From Acidimicrobiaceae bacterium (GTDB lineage Bacteria > Actinomycetota > Acidimicrobiia > Acidimicrobiales > RAAP-2), in contig PLWZ01000056.1 in assembly GCA_003151235.1 (NCBI GenBank), forward strand, positions 1 to 64,000: a stretch of 64,000 nucleotides of DNA, in the 5' to 3' direction. Within the stretch, counting starts at the first letter, position 1. Each line of letters begins with the position of its first letter. The position numbers and the translations under genes are program-made. The notes beneath the pieces are model-generated. The model saw only the letters and a list, made by a program, of their open reading frames with translations, searched no databases and had not been told where the DNA came from. Shown here in pieces: positions 52,462 through 61,586 of this stretch.

Positions 52462-54243
52462 ATGCGCAGGGCGCACCACGGTGATCGCTGGAAGGACAGG
52501 CGGGTCCTCGCCGCCCTGTTGGGCGTGTCCGTGGTGGTGTTCCCGGTGGCCTGCTCGCTGGGCGCGGTCCTCGCGGTGCAGTTGTTCGTCTCGGCCCCGG
52601 GGACCGTCATCGGCTTCGGGATCTGGTGGCTCGGCACCCTGGCCGTCTGCACCATCGTGTTCTTCGCGACCGAGCGGGTCGCACGCCGAGCCCTCCCGTT
52701 CGCCGTCCTCTTGAAGATGGGCATGGCCTTCCCGGGCCGGGCCCCCCGGCGGTTGGCCGTCGCCCGGCGCGCCGGGAGCGTCCGCGACCTCCATCGGCGG
52801 GTCGAACAGGCCCGCACCCGCGGGCTCGCCGACGAACCAACGGTGGCCGCCGAGAAGATCGTGACCCTCGCGGCGAGCCTGAGCTCGCACGACCGCACGA
52901 CGCGCGGGCACGCCGAGCGGGTCCGTGCACTGACCGACATGATCGCCGAGGAGCTGCGCCTCCCCGAGGTCCACCGCGACCGGCTCCGCTGGTCCTCGTT
53001 GCTGCACGACATCGGCAAGCTCGCCGTGCACCCAGACATCTTGAACAAGACCGAGCGCCTCTCGGCCGAGGAGTGGGAGATCATCCGCCGGCACCCGCTC
53101 GAGGGGGCTCGCCTGACCGCGCCGATCGCAGGCTGGCTCGGCCCGTGGGCGAACACGATCGCCGAACACCACGAGCGCTACGACGGGCGCGGCTACCCGT
53201 ACGGGATCGCAGGCCGGCAGATCTCCCTCGGTGGACGCATCGTCGCCGTCGCCGACTCATATGACGTCATGACGTCGATACGCTCCTACAAGCGGCCGAT
53301 GGCCCCGGACAAGGCGCGCCAAGAGCTGGCCACATGCGCCGGCAGCCAATTCGACCCCGACGTGGTCCGGGCGTTCCTGGCCGTCTCGGTCTGGCGACTC
53401 CGGCTGGCGGCGCCGGTCTCCTGGTTCGGATCGCTGTCGTTCGGCAAGGCGCTCGGCGCGGCATCCCGGATCGGGACCGTTGCCGGGCACTCGGTCCTGG
53501 CCGGGGTGGCCGCCGGAGTCGGCGTGTTGGGACTGACCGCGCTCAGCCCCTTGAGCTCGGTGGCCCAGGCGACCGCGCCGAGCGCGATCACCGCGGCACC
53601 GGTGCACGGCCAGTCCGGGACCACCGGGAACGGCGCGGATTCGGGAACGAGCTCGAGCCGGACCCCATCTGGGAACGGGGGCTCGGGATCCAGCGGCGGC
53701 GGTACGCCAACCGAGCCGACCAAGGGGTCGACGACCACCGTGCCCGGTCCCTCCAAGGGAACCACGACGACCACCGCCGCGGGCAAGTCCGGGACGGGAG
53801 GGAACTCGGGCAGCGGATCGGGCAGCGGTTCGAACCCCGGGAGCAGCGGGGGCTCGGGATCCGGCGGCGGCTCGGGCGGCACTCCGGGCGCCCCCGGGAC
53901 CACAACGACGACCACCACCACCACCACCACCCCACCTCGACCGAGCCCTCCCACTGGGCTCACGGTGACCGGCGGATGCCAGGTCATCATCGTCGGCCCA
54001 GAGCTGACGGTGTCGTGGAGGGCCAGCCCCAGCTCGTTCGTCACCTCGTACACGGTGCTGCGCAAGAGCGGCGGGGGCGGCTACAGCACCGTGACCCAGG
54101 TGTCGGCGACGACGACCAGCTATGCCGACACGTCGGTGTCGGGGCTCGGGTCGACGTACACCTACAAGATCCAGGCGAACGCGCCCGGCGGGACCGCGAC
54201 GAGTACCGCTGCGTCGGGGACCACGCCGCCGCTCTGTCTCTGA
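52462..54243 (+). CDS. HD-GYP domain protein with extracellular FN3-like domain
   Basis: A 593-residue fusion. Two membrane helices at residues ~15-65, then an HD-GYP c-di-GMP phosphodiesterase domain (SSLLHDIGKLAVHPDIL near 181, RRHPLEGARL, EHHERYDGRGYPYGIAG near 240). A third hydrophobic segment (AGHSVLAGVAAGVGVLGLTA, ~342-365) should cross the membrane again, after which come ~110 residues rich in Gly, Ser and Thr, including an eleven-Thr run, and a C-terminal fibronectin type III-like domain (PSPPTGLTVTGGCQVI ... TYTYKIQANAPGGTAT). Linking an intracellular HD-GYP enzyme to an outside binding module is unusual. Confidence 0.85.
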   Translation: MRRAHHGDRWKDRRVLAALLGVSVVVFPVACSLGAVLAVQLFVSAPGTVIGFGIWWLGTLAVCTIVFFATERVARRALPFAVLLKMGMAFPGRAPRRLAVARRAGSVRDLHRRVEQARTRGLADEPTVAAEKIVTLAASLSSHDRTTRGHAERVRALTDMIAEELRLPEVHRDRLRWSSLLHDIGKLAVHPDILNKTERLSAEEWEIIRRHPLEGARLTAPIAGWLGPWANTIAEHHERYDGRGYPYGIAGRQISLGGRIVAVADSYDVMTSIRSYKRPMAPDKARQELATCAGSQFDPDVVRAFLAVSVWRLRLAAPVSWFGSLSFGKALGAASRIGTVAGHSVLAGVAAGVGVLGLTALSPLSSVAQATAPSAITAAPVHGQSGTTGNGADSGTSSSRTPSGNGGSGSSGGGTPTEPTKGSTTTVPGPSKGTTTTTAAGKSGTGGNSGSGSGSGSNPGSSGGSGSGGGSGGTPGAPGTTTTTTTTTTTPPRPSPPTGLTVTGGCQVIIVGPELTVSWRASPSSFVTSYTVLRKSGGGGYSTVTQVSATTTSYADTSVSGLGSTYTYKIQANAPGGTATSTAASGTTPPLCL

Positions 54244-54305
54244 GCCGACCGGTTGGCTGGTCACCGCCAAACCGGGCCGGCTCGGGAAGCCGTAATGTCG
54301 AGGCC

Positions 54306-55145
54306 ATGCGCCTCGCCTTCAAGACAGCACCCCAGAACACGACCTGGTCCGACATGCTCGACGTCTGGCGGGCCGGCGACGAGATCGACGCCTTCGAATC
54401 GGGATGGACGTTCGACCACTTCTACCCGATCCACGGAGATTCGACCGGGCCGTGCCTCGAGGGATGGACCACGCTCGCGGCGTTGGCCCAGGCCACCTCG
54501 CGGGTGCGGGTCGGCGTCCTCGTCACCGGCATCCACTACCGGCACCCGGCAGTCCTCGCCAACATGGCCGCGACCCTCGACATCATCTCGGACGGCCGTC
54601 TCGACCTCGGGATCGGGGCCGGCTGGAACGTCGAGGAGTCGGGCGCCTACGGCATCGAGCTCGGCACGCCGAAGGAGCGGAGCGACCGCTTCGAGGAGGC
54701 GTGCGAGGTGCTGGTCGGGCTCCTCTCTGACGAGAAGACGACCTTCCACGGCCACTACTACTCGCTGACCGACGCCCGCTGCGAGCCCAAGGGGGCCCAG
54801 TTGCCCCACGTGCCGATCTGCATCGGCGGCAGCGGCGAGAAGCGGACGCTCAAGACGGCGGCCCGCTTCGCGCAGCACTGGAACTTCGTCGGCGGGACCG
54901 TCGAGGACTTCAAGCGCAAGCTCGACATCCTGCACGGACACTGCGCGGACGTCGGTCGCGACCCGGGCGAGATCATGATCTCGAGCCACGTGCGGCCGGG
55001 GCCCGACGGCGACCCGGGCCCGGCGGTGGAGCAGGCCGCGCAGATGGCCGAGCTCGGCCTCGATCTGGCCATCGTCCCGCTGCCGACGCCGCACAGCGCC
55101 ACGATGCTCGAGCCCATCGCGAAGGCCTTCGCGCAGCTGGACTGA
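54306..55145 (+). CDS. LLM-class F420-dependent oxidoreductase
   Basis: A 279-residue luciferase-like TIM barrel. WTFDHFYPIHGDSTGPCLEG, TSRVRVGVLVTGIHYRHPAV and LDLGIGAGWNVEESGAYGIE are typical of F420-dependent family members in actinobacteria. ATG at 54306 just after the HD-GYP gene. Substrate unknown. It precedes the SRAP gene by 9 bp and may be cotranscribed. Confidence 0.92.
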   Translation: MRLAFKTAPQNTTWSDMLDVWRAGDEIDAFESGWTFDHFYPIHGDSTGPCLEGWTTLAALAQATSRVRVGVLVTGIHYRHPAVLANMAATLDIISDGRLDLGIGAGWNVEESGAYGIELGTPKERSDRFEEACEVLVGLLSDEKTTFHGHYYSLTDARCEPKGAQLPHVPICIGGSGEKRTLKTAARFAQHWNFVGGTVEDFKRKLDILHGHCADVGRDPGEIMISSHVRPGPDGDPGPAVEQAAQMAELGLDLAIVPLPTPHSATMLEPIAKAFAQLD

Positions 55146-55154
55146 GGACCGGCC

Positions 55155-55844
55155 ATGTGCGGCCGGTTCTCCCTCTACGAGCCGTCCGAGCGCCTGGCCC
55201 GGACCTTCGGGGTCGACGAGGTCGCGGACGGTGAGCCCGAGGCCCGCTGGAACGTCGCGCCGTCCCAGCAGATCTTGGCCGTCGTGTGCTCGCGCGACGG
55301 CGGGACCCGACGGCTGGGCACGCTCAAATGGGGCCTCGTGCCGAGCTGGGCCAAGGACCCCTCGATCGGGAACCGCCTGATCAACGCGCGCGCGGAGACC
55401 GTCGCGAGCGCGCCGTCGTTCCGCCAGGCCTTCGAGCGCCGGCGGTGCCTCGTCCCGGCCAACGGCTTCTTCGAGTGGCGTCAGGAACCCGGGCCGAAGA
55501 AGGCCCGCGGCCGGCCGTTCTTCGCCCGAGCAGCCGACGGGTCGGTCATCGCACTGGGTGGGATCTGGGAGGTCTGGCACGGGCCCGACGACAAGGTGCT
55601 CCGGACCGTGTCGATCATCACGACGATCGCCAACCCGCAGCTCTCCTCGGTGCACGACCGGATGCCGGTCATCGTCGAACCCGACGACTGGTCCCGCTGG
55701 CTGGCCCCCGAGGCCCTGGAGCCGGCCGCCGCCGGTGCCCTGCTCCGCGCGGTGCCGGAGGGCCGCCTCGTCCTGGCCGAGGTGTCCGACCTCGTGAACA
55801 GCGCGAAGAACGACGCGCCGGAGCTGATCGAGCCGCTCGGCTAG
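55155..55844 (+). CDS. yedK: SOS response-associated peptidase (SRAP/YedK/HMCES)
   Basis: A 229-residue SRAP protein that crosslinks to abasic sites in single-stranded DNA. The active Cys2 is exposed after Met removal (MCGRFSLYEP); Asn77 (INARAET), Glu107 (FFEW) and His167 (SVHDRMP) match the YedK catalytic set. Its stop overlaps that of the convergent dnaE2 by 4 bp, which places two DNA-damage tolerance functions side by side. Confidence 0.95.
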   Translation: MCGRFSLYEPSERLARTFGVDEVADGEPEARWNVAPSQQILAVVCSRDGGTRRLGTLKWGLVPSWAKDPSIGNRLINARAETVASAPSFRQAFERRRCLVPANGFFEWRQEPGPKKARGRPFFARAADGSVIALGGIWEVWHGPDDKVLRTVSIITTIANPQLSSVHDRMPVIVEPDDWSRWLAPEALEPAAAGALLRAVPEGRLVLAEVSDLVNSAKNDAPELIEPLG

Positions 55845-58800
55845 CAAAAGTCGCGCGACGTGCTCGGCGCGGCGAGCGGCAGGGGCCGGATCCGCTCGGC
55901 CATCACGTTGACCACGCCGTGGGAGGACTCGACGGTCCCCCGGATCAAGAGGGCCGGCGCGGCCTGGGCGACCCGGCGGTGGCGCGCCCACACCCCGACC
56001 GAGCAGATCACGTTCACGAGGCCGGTCTCGTCCTCCAGGTTGACGAAGGTGATCCCCCGCGCCGTCTCGGGTCGCTGGCGGTGCGTCACCACGCCGGCCA
56101 CGCTCACCCGGGCCCCGTCGGCGACGGTGCGCAGCTCGGCCGCCGTCACCACGCCCAGGCGGTCGAGCTCGCCCCGGACGAGCTCGGTGAGCGAGGAGTC
56201 GACCGACAGCCCGGTCGCCCACAGGTCGGCCACCGTCTCTTCGACCCGGTCCATGGCCGGCAGCGGCGGGGCCTCGGCACCCACCACGATCCCCTCCAGC
56301 CGCCCCCGGTCGAGCTGGGCCAGCGGGCCGGCCGCCCAGAGAGCCGCCCGGCGGTCGCCCCCGTCCAGGCTGGCCATGGCCCCGGCGGTGGCCAGGGCCT
56401 CCAGCTGGGGCTCGGTCAGCTCGGCCCGCCGGGCCAGGTCCTCCAGGTCGCGGTAGGGCTGGCCGGCCACCACCCTCGTGGCCGCGGCCTCCCCGAGAGT
56501 CCGCACGCCCACGAGGCCGAGCCGGACGGCCGGGTGCTCCCGGTCGCCGGTCCCCTCGAGGCCCGCCTCCACCCCGCTCGCGTTCACCTCGGCGCGGCGC
56601 ACCTCGACCCCGTGGCGGCGCGCGTCGGCGACCAGGGTCCGGGGTGACCAGAAGCCCATCGGCTGGGAGTTGAGCAGCGCCGCGGTGAACGCGGCCGGGT
56701 GGTACAGCTTCAGCCACGCCGACGAGTAGACGAGGTAGGCGAAGGACACCGCGTGGGACTCGGGGAACCCGAAGCTCGAGAAGGCGGCCATCTTCCCGAA
56801 GATCTCGTCGGCGACCTCTCCCGTGATCCCCTGCTCGGCCATGCCGGCGTAGAAGCGCTCCCGCAGCTGCTCCATGCGCTCGGCCGAGCGCTTGGACCCC
56901 ATGGCCTGGCGGAGCCGGTCGGCCTCGGCCGGGGAGAACCCGGCGACGTCGATGGCCATCTGCATCAGCTGCTCCTGGAAGACCGGGACCCCGAGCGTCT
57001 TTTTGAGGCAGTGCTCCAGGAGCGGGTGGAGGAAGGTGATCTCCTCCTCCTTGTTGCGGCGGCGGAGATAGGGGTGGACCGAGCCGCCCTGGATGGGCCC
57101 GGGCCGGATGAGGGCCACCTCGATCACGAGGTCGTAGAAGGTCTCGGGGCGCAGCCGGGGCAGGGTGCCCATCTGGGCCCGGCTCTCCACCTGGAACACC
57201 CCGACGGTGTCGGCGCGGCACAGCATCTCGTAGACCTCGGGCTCCTGGGGCAGCTCGGCCAGGTCGAGCACCGGCCCGCCGAAGTCGGCGAGCAGGTCGA
57301 CCGCGCGGTGCAGCGCCTCGAGCATGCCCAGGCCGAGCAGGTCGAACTTCACCAGCCCGATCGCCGCGCAGTCGTCCTTGTCCCACTGCAACACGGTCCG
57401 GCCGGGCTTGGTCGCCCACTCGACCGGGCAGACCTCGACCACCGGCCGGTCGCAGATGACCATCCCGCCCGAATGGACGCCCAAATGCCGCGGGAACCCG
57501 TCCATGGCGCCGGCCAGCGCGAGGACGGGCCCCGGGATCTCGCCCGGCGCGACGTGCTCGGCGTGGGCGAGCGAGCGCCGCGGCTCGAGCTGGCGCGACC
57601 ACGCGTCGATCGTGCCCTGCGCGTGGCCGAGGGCCTTGGCCGCGTCACGCAACGCCGAGCGGGGTCGATAGGTGATGACGTTGGCTACCTGGGCCGCGTG
57701 CAGCCGGCCGTGGCGCTCGTAGACGTACTGGATGACCTCCTCGCGCCGCGTGCTCTCGATGTCCATGTCGATGTCGGGCGGCCCGTCGCGCTCGGGGGAC
57801 AAGAACCGCTCGAACAAGAGCCCGAGCCCCACCGCGTCGGCGTTGGTGATCCCCAAGGCGAAGCAGACGGCCGAGTTGGCCGCCGAGCCGCGGCCCTGGC
57901 AGTAGATGTCGTTGCGCAGGCAGAACTGGACGATGTCCCACACCACGAGGAAGTAGCCCGGGAACCCGAGCGCCTCGATCACCCCCAGCTCGTGGTCGAG
58001 CTGGGCCCACGCACCCGTGACCCGCTCGGCGTCCCGGGGCCCGTAGCGCCGCGCCGCGCCGCGCTCCACCAGTTCGACGAGGTAGCGCATCTCGTCGGTC
58101 CCGTCGGGGACCGGGAACGGCGGCAGCCCGGGCGCGAGCAGCCGGAGATCGAAGGCCAACTCCCGGCCGAGCTCGCCCGAGCGCGCCACCGCACCGGGAT
58201 AGCGGGCGAACCGCCGGGCCTGCTCGGCCGCCGAGCGGAGGTGCGCGCTCGGACCGCCGGGCAACCAGCCGTCCATCTCGTCGAGCGAGCGCCGGGCCCG
58301 CACCGCCGCGAGCGCGGTGGCGAGCCGGTGGCCCGACGGCGCGGCGTAGTGGGCGTTGGACGTGGCGATCGGGTCGATCCCCCGCGCGATGGCCAGCCGG
58401 GCCAGGGCGTCGTTGCGGGCCGAGTCGAACGGCTGGTCGTGGTGCCACAGCTCGACGGCCACGTTGTCGCGCCCAAACCCCTCGACCAACCGGTCGAGGG
58501 CACGTGCCGCTGCGCTCGGCCCGCTCGTCGCGAGCGCAGCCGGCACCGTCCCCTTCCGGCACCCGGTGAGGACCAGCCAGTGACCGTCGTGGGCGTCGAA
58601 GAGGCTCCCGAGCGAGAACGTCGGGTTCCCCTTCTCCCCGCCGGCCAGCTGCGCCTCCGCAATGACGCGGCTCAACCGGGCGTACCCGGCCGGGTCTCGG
58701 GCCAACACGACGAGGTGGGCCCCCTCGGGGTCGGCGATGCCGTTCTGCCGGCGGGCCAGATCGAGGGTCAGCTCGGCCCCGAAGACGGTCGGCAGGCCGA

Positions 58801-58981
58801 CCCCGCGCGCCGCCTCGGCGAAGCGGACCACGCCGTAGAGGCCGTCATGGTCGGTGAGCGCCAGCGCGCCGAGGCCGAGCCGGGCGCCTTCAGCGACCAG
58901 CTCCTCGGGATGGGACGCACCGTCGAGGAAGCTGAAGTTGGAGTGGGCGTGCAGCTCGGCGTAACCGACGCGCTCAGTCAT
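55841..58981 (-). CDS. dnaE2: Error-prone DNA polymerase III alpha subunit DnaE2
   Basis: A 1046-residue C-family polymerase. PHP domain begins YAELHAHSNFSFLDGASHPE; the palm aspartates are in GPPDIDMDIESTRREEVIQY; YFLVVWDIVQFC and GRGSAANSAVCFALGITNAD belong to the polymerase core, and a C-terminal OB fold follows (VSVAGVVTHRQRPETARG). ATG at 58981 overlaps the imuB stop by 8 bp, so translation is coupled. Performs translesion synthesis with ImuA'/ImuB. Confidence 0.96.
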   Translation of the reverse strand: MTERVGYAELHAHSNFSFLDGASHPEELVAEGARLGLGALALTDHDGLYGVVRFAEAARGVGLPTVFGAELTLDLARRQNGIADPEGAHLVVLARDPAGYARLSRVIAEAQLAGGEKGNPTFSLGSLFDAHDGHWLVLTGCRKGTVPAALATSGPSAAARALDRLVEGFGRDNVAVELWHHDQPFDSARNDALARLAIARGIDPIATSNAHYAAPSGHRLATALAAVRARRSLDEMDGWLPGGPSAHLRSAAEQARRFARYPGAVARSGELGRELAFDLRLLAPGLPPFPVPDGTDEMRYLVELVERGAARRYGPRDAERVTGAWAQLDHELGVIEALGFPGYFLVVWDIVQFCLRNDIYCQGRGSAANSAVCFALGITNADAVGLGLLFERFLSPERDGPPDIDMDIESTRREEVIQYVYERHGRLHAAQVANVITYRPRSALRDAAKALGHAQGTIDAWSRQLEPRRSLAHAEHVAPGEIPGPVLALAGAMDGFPRHLGVHSGGMVICDRPVVEVCPVEWATKPGRTVLQWDKDDCAAIGLVKFDLLGLGMLEALHRAVDLLADFGGPVLDLAELPQEPEVYEMLCRADTVGVFQVESRAQMGTLPRLRPETFYDLVIEVALIRPGPIQGGSVHPYLRRRNKEEEITFLHPLLEHCLKKTLGVPVFQEQLMQMAIDVAGFSPAEADRLRQAMGSKRSAERMEQLRERFYAGMAEQGITGEVADEIFGKMAAFSSFGFPESHAVSFAYLVYSSAWLKLYHPAAFTAALLNSQPMGFWSPRTLVADARRHGVEVRRAEVNASGVEAGLEGTGDREHPAVRLGLVGVRTLGEAAATRVVAGQPYRDLEDLARRAELTEPQLEALATAGAMASLDGGDRRAALWAAGPLAQLDRGRLEGIVVGAEAPPLPAMDRVEETVADLWATGLSVDSSLTELVRGELDRLGVVTAAELRTVADGARVSVAGVVTHRQRPETARGITFVNLEDETGLVNVICSVGVWARHRRVAQAAPALLIRGTVESSHGVVNVMAERIRPLPLAAPSTSRDFC

Positions 58982-60530
58982 AGGTGGCCTCGACCCACCA
59001 CTGGTTCCGTTCGACGAAGCACAGGTACGCGGTCCGGTCCTCCCCCACCAGCTGGAACCGGGCCCGCCGTCGGCCGGCCCGCGGATCCCACCACCGCTCG
59101 TCGAGGAGCCATGGGCCGGCCCACGCGACGACGGCACCGGCCGGCCCTCCCTCGACCGAGACCGATCCGGGCGCCGCGCTGAGCCGTCCCCGGGCACTCA
59201 CCTCGACCGGCCGGTCGATGCCGTCCCTCACCTCGGCCCGGCGGGCCCGGCGATGCACCAGCGCGGGAGCGGGATCGGGGTGCCGCCCCGGCCACGGCCT
59301 GTCCTCCTGGACGCCCGGACGGGTGTCCCCCCATGCGACCAGGGACACCCGGTCCTCCGGTCCCCGGCCGCCGAGGAGCGCTCCGGTGAAGACGGCGTCG
59401 GGGCCGAGCATCCCCCGCAGCCGGTCGAGACCCCGGACGGCCCGGCGGTCGGCCGTCGAGACCTCGCCCCAGAAGCCCATCTGTTGACCGCCGGCCGGCA
59501 TCACCTCGCTCGCACGGAACGAGAGCCGGATGATCCCGGCAGTCGGGGCCGCCTCGGCAACGGTCCCGGCCAGCCATCCTTCGAGCTGCCAACGCAACCG
59601 CTCCCCCATCGCGTCCGGACCGAGGCCGTCCTCGCTGCGCCAGCGGCGGACGAGCTCTTCGCCGTGGTCCGTCTCCGCAGCGATCGTGAGGAGGGTGCAG
59701 GTCAGTCCCCGTTCCTCGAGCTGGTTCATCAGGTCCTCGGCCAACGTCCGACCTGCGAACGCGGCGACGTCCACCCGTTCGGCCGGCGGGTCGAGCTCGA
59801 CCACCGCGCCGACCTCGACCGGTGGGGGGCGCGAGCGGAGGGAACGGTCGTCCAGGCCCCGGGCCAGCCGGTGGGCCAGGGCGCCGTCGGGGCCGAACCG
59901 GGCCGCGACCATCGCCGGGTCGAGGGCGGCGAACGCGCCGAGCGTTCCGATGCCGAGGCGCACCAGCAGATCGGCCAACTCCGGCCGCCCGAGGATCTCG
60001 ACGGGGAACCCGACCAGGAACTCCGCTGTCCCCGAGCGCGGGACCACCACCGCGCGGCGCGCCGCAAGGGCCGCCGCGAACGGGCCGTCGGCCACCCCGA
60101 CCCGGACCACCGGATCGGCGACATCGCACGCGCTCGAAACGGCGCCGCGCGCGCCCTCGGCCACCGCCCGGCAGAGCGCGCCCTCGCCACCGTGGTACCG
60201 GGCCGGGCCGCGCGTCGCCAGCGCACAGAGACCGGGCCGGGTGACCTCCACCTCGGGGGCCAAGAGAGCGACCGCCGCGACCACCGGGTCAAAGGCGCGT
60301 GCCTCGCGCGCCTCGTCGCGTTGGAGGACGACGAGATTGGCACACCGGCCCTCCGCAGCCCGGCGCCGCATCCCGAGCAGCACCCCCTTGTCGCGCGCCG
60401 CGGCCGAACAGGACACCACCCGACCGGCCGCCACCACCGCGACCGGCTCCTCCCCGCCGAACCCGGCCGCCACCACCGGCCAGTCCGGGCACCACGCGAC
60501 CAGGGTGCGGACCACCCCTACCCCGCCCAC
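58974..60530 (-). CDS. imuB: ImuB, Y-family polymerase-like subunit of the mutasome
   Basis: A 518-residue Y-family-like protein. It has the fold (RTLVAWCPDWPVVAAGFG; LADLLVRLGIGTLGAFAALD; VELDPPAERVD) but lacks the catalytic acids: the second-acid motif (SxDE in active polymerases) is replaced by GPARYHGGEGA. This is the known ImuB state, a catalytically dead adaptor that binds the clamp and DnaE2. GTG at 60530 behind AAAGGG, overlapping imuA' by 13 bp. Confidence 0.92.
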   Translation of the reverse strand: MGGVGVVRTLVAWCPDWPVVAAGFGGEEPVAVVAAGRVVSCSAAARDKGVLLGMRRRAAEGRCANLVVLQRDEAREARAFDPVVAAVALLAPEVEVTRPGLCALATRGPARYHGGEGALCRAVAEGARGAVSSACDVADPVVRVGVADGPFAAALAARRAVVVPRSGTAEFLVGFPVEILGRPELADLLVRLGIGTLGAFAALDPAMVAARFGPDGALAHRLARGLDDRSLRSRPPPVEVGAVVELDPPAERVDVAAFAGRTLAEDLMNQLEERGLTCTLLTIAAETDHGEELVRRWRSEDGLGPDAMGERLRWQLEGWLAGTVAEAAPTAGIIRLSFRASEVMPAGGQQMGFWGEVSTADRRAVRGLDRLRGMLGPDAVFTGALLGGRGPEDRVSLVAWGDTRPGVQEDRPWPGRHPDPAPALVHRRARRAEVRDGIDRPVEVSARGRLSAAPGSVSVEGGPAGAVVAWAGPWLLDERWWDPRAGRRRARFQLVGEDRTAYLCFVERNQWWVEATYD

Positions 60531-61219
60531 GCCACCCTTTCGGGCGGTTCGTGCAACAACACCGTCGGCTCATCCCTGGACCGCCGGGGAGCCAACCGGC
60601 CATCGGGTCCGGGCAGCCAGCAGGTCATCATCCGGGGATGGCCGCCGCCGCGACGTCCCGAGGCGACGACCCTGCCCGGGCGCCGCCCGAGGGTGCCCTC
60701 CCCGGCGCTGAGTCCCTCCCAGCCACCGGCCTGCACGGACAGCTCGATGTCGGGGTGTTCGGGCCACGCCGGCCCACCCCCTGCGACCATGAGGACCGAC
60801 CCACGCTCACGGGCGCGGGCGGCGAGGCGGCGAGCGTCGGCGGGGCGGCAGTGCCCGGGCGGGCGGACCACGACCAGGTCCAGCGCATCGAGCAGCACCG
60901 CTATGACCGCGGTCCAACTCGGGCCGGGGTCCGGGACGAGGGCGACGCGCCCGAGGTCCACGCCCATGGCGGCGGCGGCCTCGAGCCCGAGATCGGGCAG
61001 TCCGACCACCGCCGCCCATGACCCCTGAGTCAGCGGCCCCACCAGGAGTGACAGGAGCAGTGTGACCCCGCCGGGCCCCGAGACGCCGACCAGGCTCCCG
61101 CGTTGGAGCCCCGCCCCGGGGAAGAGCACTCCCAGTAGCTCGTCCACCGGAAGCACCCGCTCGGAGGCCAGGACCGGTCCCTGGCCGTGTCCGGGTTGCG
61201 GGAGAAGTCCTCCACTCAC
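60518..61219 (-). CDS. ImuA'-like protein, first gene of the mutasome operon
   Basis: A 233-residue RecA-like-fold protein without an intact Walker A lysine (SLVGVSGPGGVTLLLSLLVG). LVVVRPPGHCRPADARRLAA and MMTCWLPGPDGRLAPRR are typical of actinobacterial ImuA'. The GTG at 61219 is downstream of the LexA box; starts further upstream would translate through it. Contacts ImuB in the mycobacterial system. Confidence 0.85.
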   Translation of the reverse strand: MSGGLLPQPGHGQGPVLASERVLPVDELLGVLFPGAGLQRGSLVGVSGPGGVTLLLSLLVGPLTQGSWAAVVGLPDLGLEAAAAMGVDLGRVALVPDPGPSWTAVIAVLLDALDLVVVRPPGHCRPADARRLAARARERGSVLMVAGGGPAWPEHPDIELSVQAGGWEGLSAGEGTLGRRPGRVVASGRRGGGHPRMMTCWLPGPDGRLAPRRSRDEPTVLLHEPPERVAWAG

Positions 61220-61231
61220 GCGCGGAGTGTA

Positions 61232-61247
61232 GCGAACACTTGTTCGC
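61232..61247 (-). promoter_or_regulatory. LexA (SOS) box of the mutasome operon
   Basis: GCGAAC-ACTT-GTTCGC is a perfect dyad that fits the actinobacterial LexA consensus (CGAAC-N4-GTTCG). It is 12 bp upstream of the imuA' start, so LexA would block transcription until DNA damage. Only one such site was noticed. Confidence 0.9.
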
Positions 61248-61305
61248 TTTCCAACTGGGGGCTCCGGCATCGAGATAGGGCGTTCCAGACCTTCGTCAAC
61301 GCATA

Positions 61306-61323
61306 TGTAGCAGTACTGCTACA
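61306..61323 (+). promoter_or_regulatory. Palindromic operator and promoter of the toxin-antitoxin pair
   Basis: TGTAGCAGTACTGCTACA is a perfect 18-bp palindrome. It overlaps a -10-like TACATT at 61320-61325, and the antitoxin ATG at 61332 begins six bases after it with no SD, again implying a leaderless mRNA. The site suits autorepression by the antitoxin-toxin complex. Confidence 0.75.
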
Positions 61324-61331
61324 TTCCGGTA

Positions 61332-61586
61332 ATGCCCGAGATCCCCGCACGGGAGCTCCGCAATGACGTGAGCGCCGTGCTGCGCCGAGTCGAAGCGGGA
61401 GAGCACCTGACGGTGACGGTGAGCGGTCGTCGGGTCGCCGAGCTGGTGCCCTTGGCTCCCCGACCCCGGTCCATCGCTTGGAATGCTTTCATTCGCGGAA
61501 ACGACGACTGGCGTGCCGATGCCGAACTGGCCGGTGAGTTGGCCGACCTGCTCCCCGGTACCACTGACGACGTGCCGATCCAATGA
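61332..61586 (+). CDS. Phd/YefM-type antitoxin (VapB-like)
   Basis: An 84-residue antitoxin. MPEIPARELRNDVSAVLRRV followed by GEHLTVTVSGRRVAELVPLA is the Phd/YefM DNA-binding fold, and the C-terminal half is an acidic toxin-binding tail. The stop overlaps the toxin start by ATGA, the usual antitoxin-first coupling. Confidence 0.9.
   Translation: MPEIPARELRNDVSAVLRRVEAGEHLTVTVSGRRVAELVPLAPRPRSIAWNAFIRGNDDWRADAELAGELADLLPGTTDDVPIQ

Noticed and set aside
53900-53940. Repetitive ACC/ACG tract as a microsatellite or CRISPR-like repeat
   Set aside because: It encodes the poly-Thr part of the linker in the HD-GYP protein and stays in frame; no spacer-repeat pattern.
54261-57602. 1113-codon open frame on the minus strand
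   Set aside because: Shadow of dnaE2, SRAP and the LLM gene in other frames; Pro/Arg/Gly-rich without domains.
56699-59182. 827-codon plus-strand frame
   Set aside because: Antisense to dnaE2 throughout; no conserved motif.
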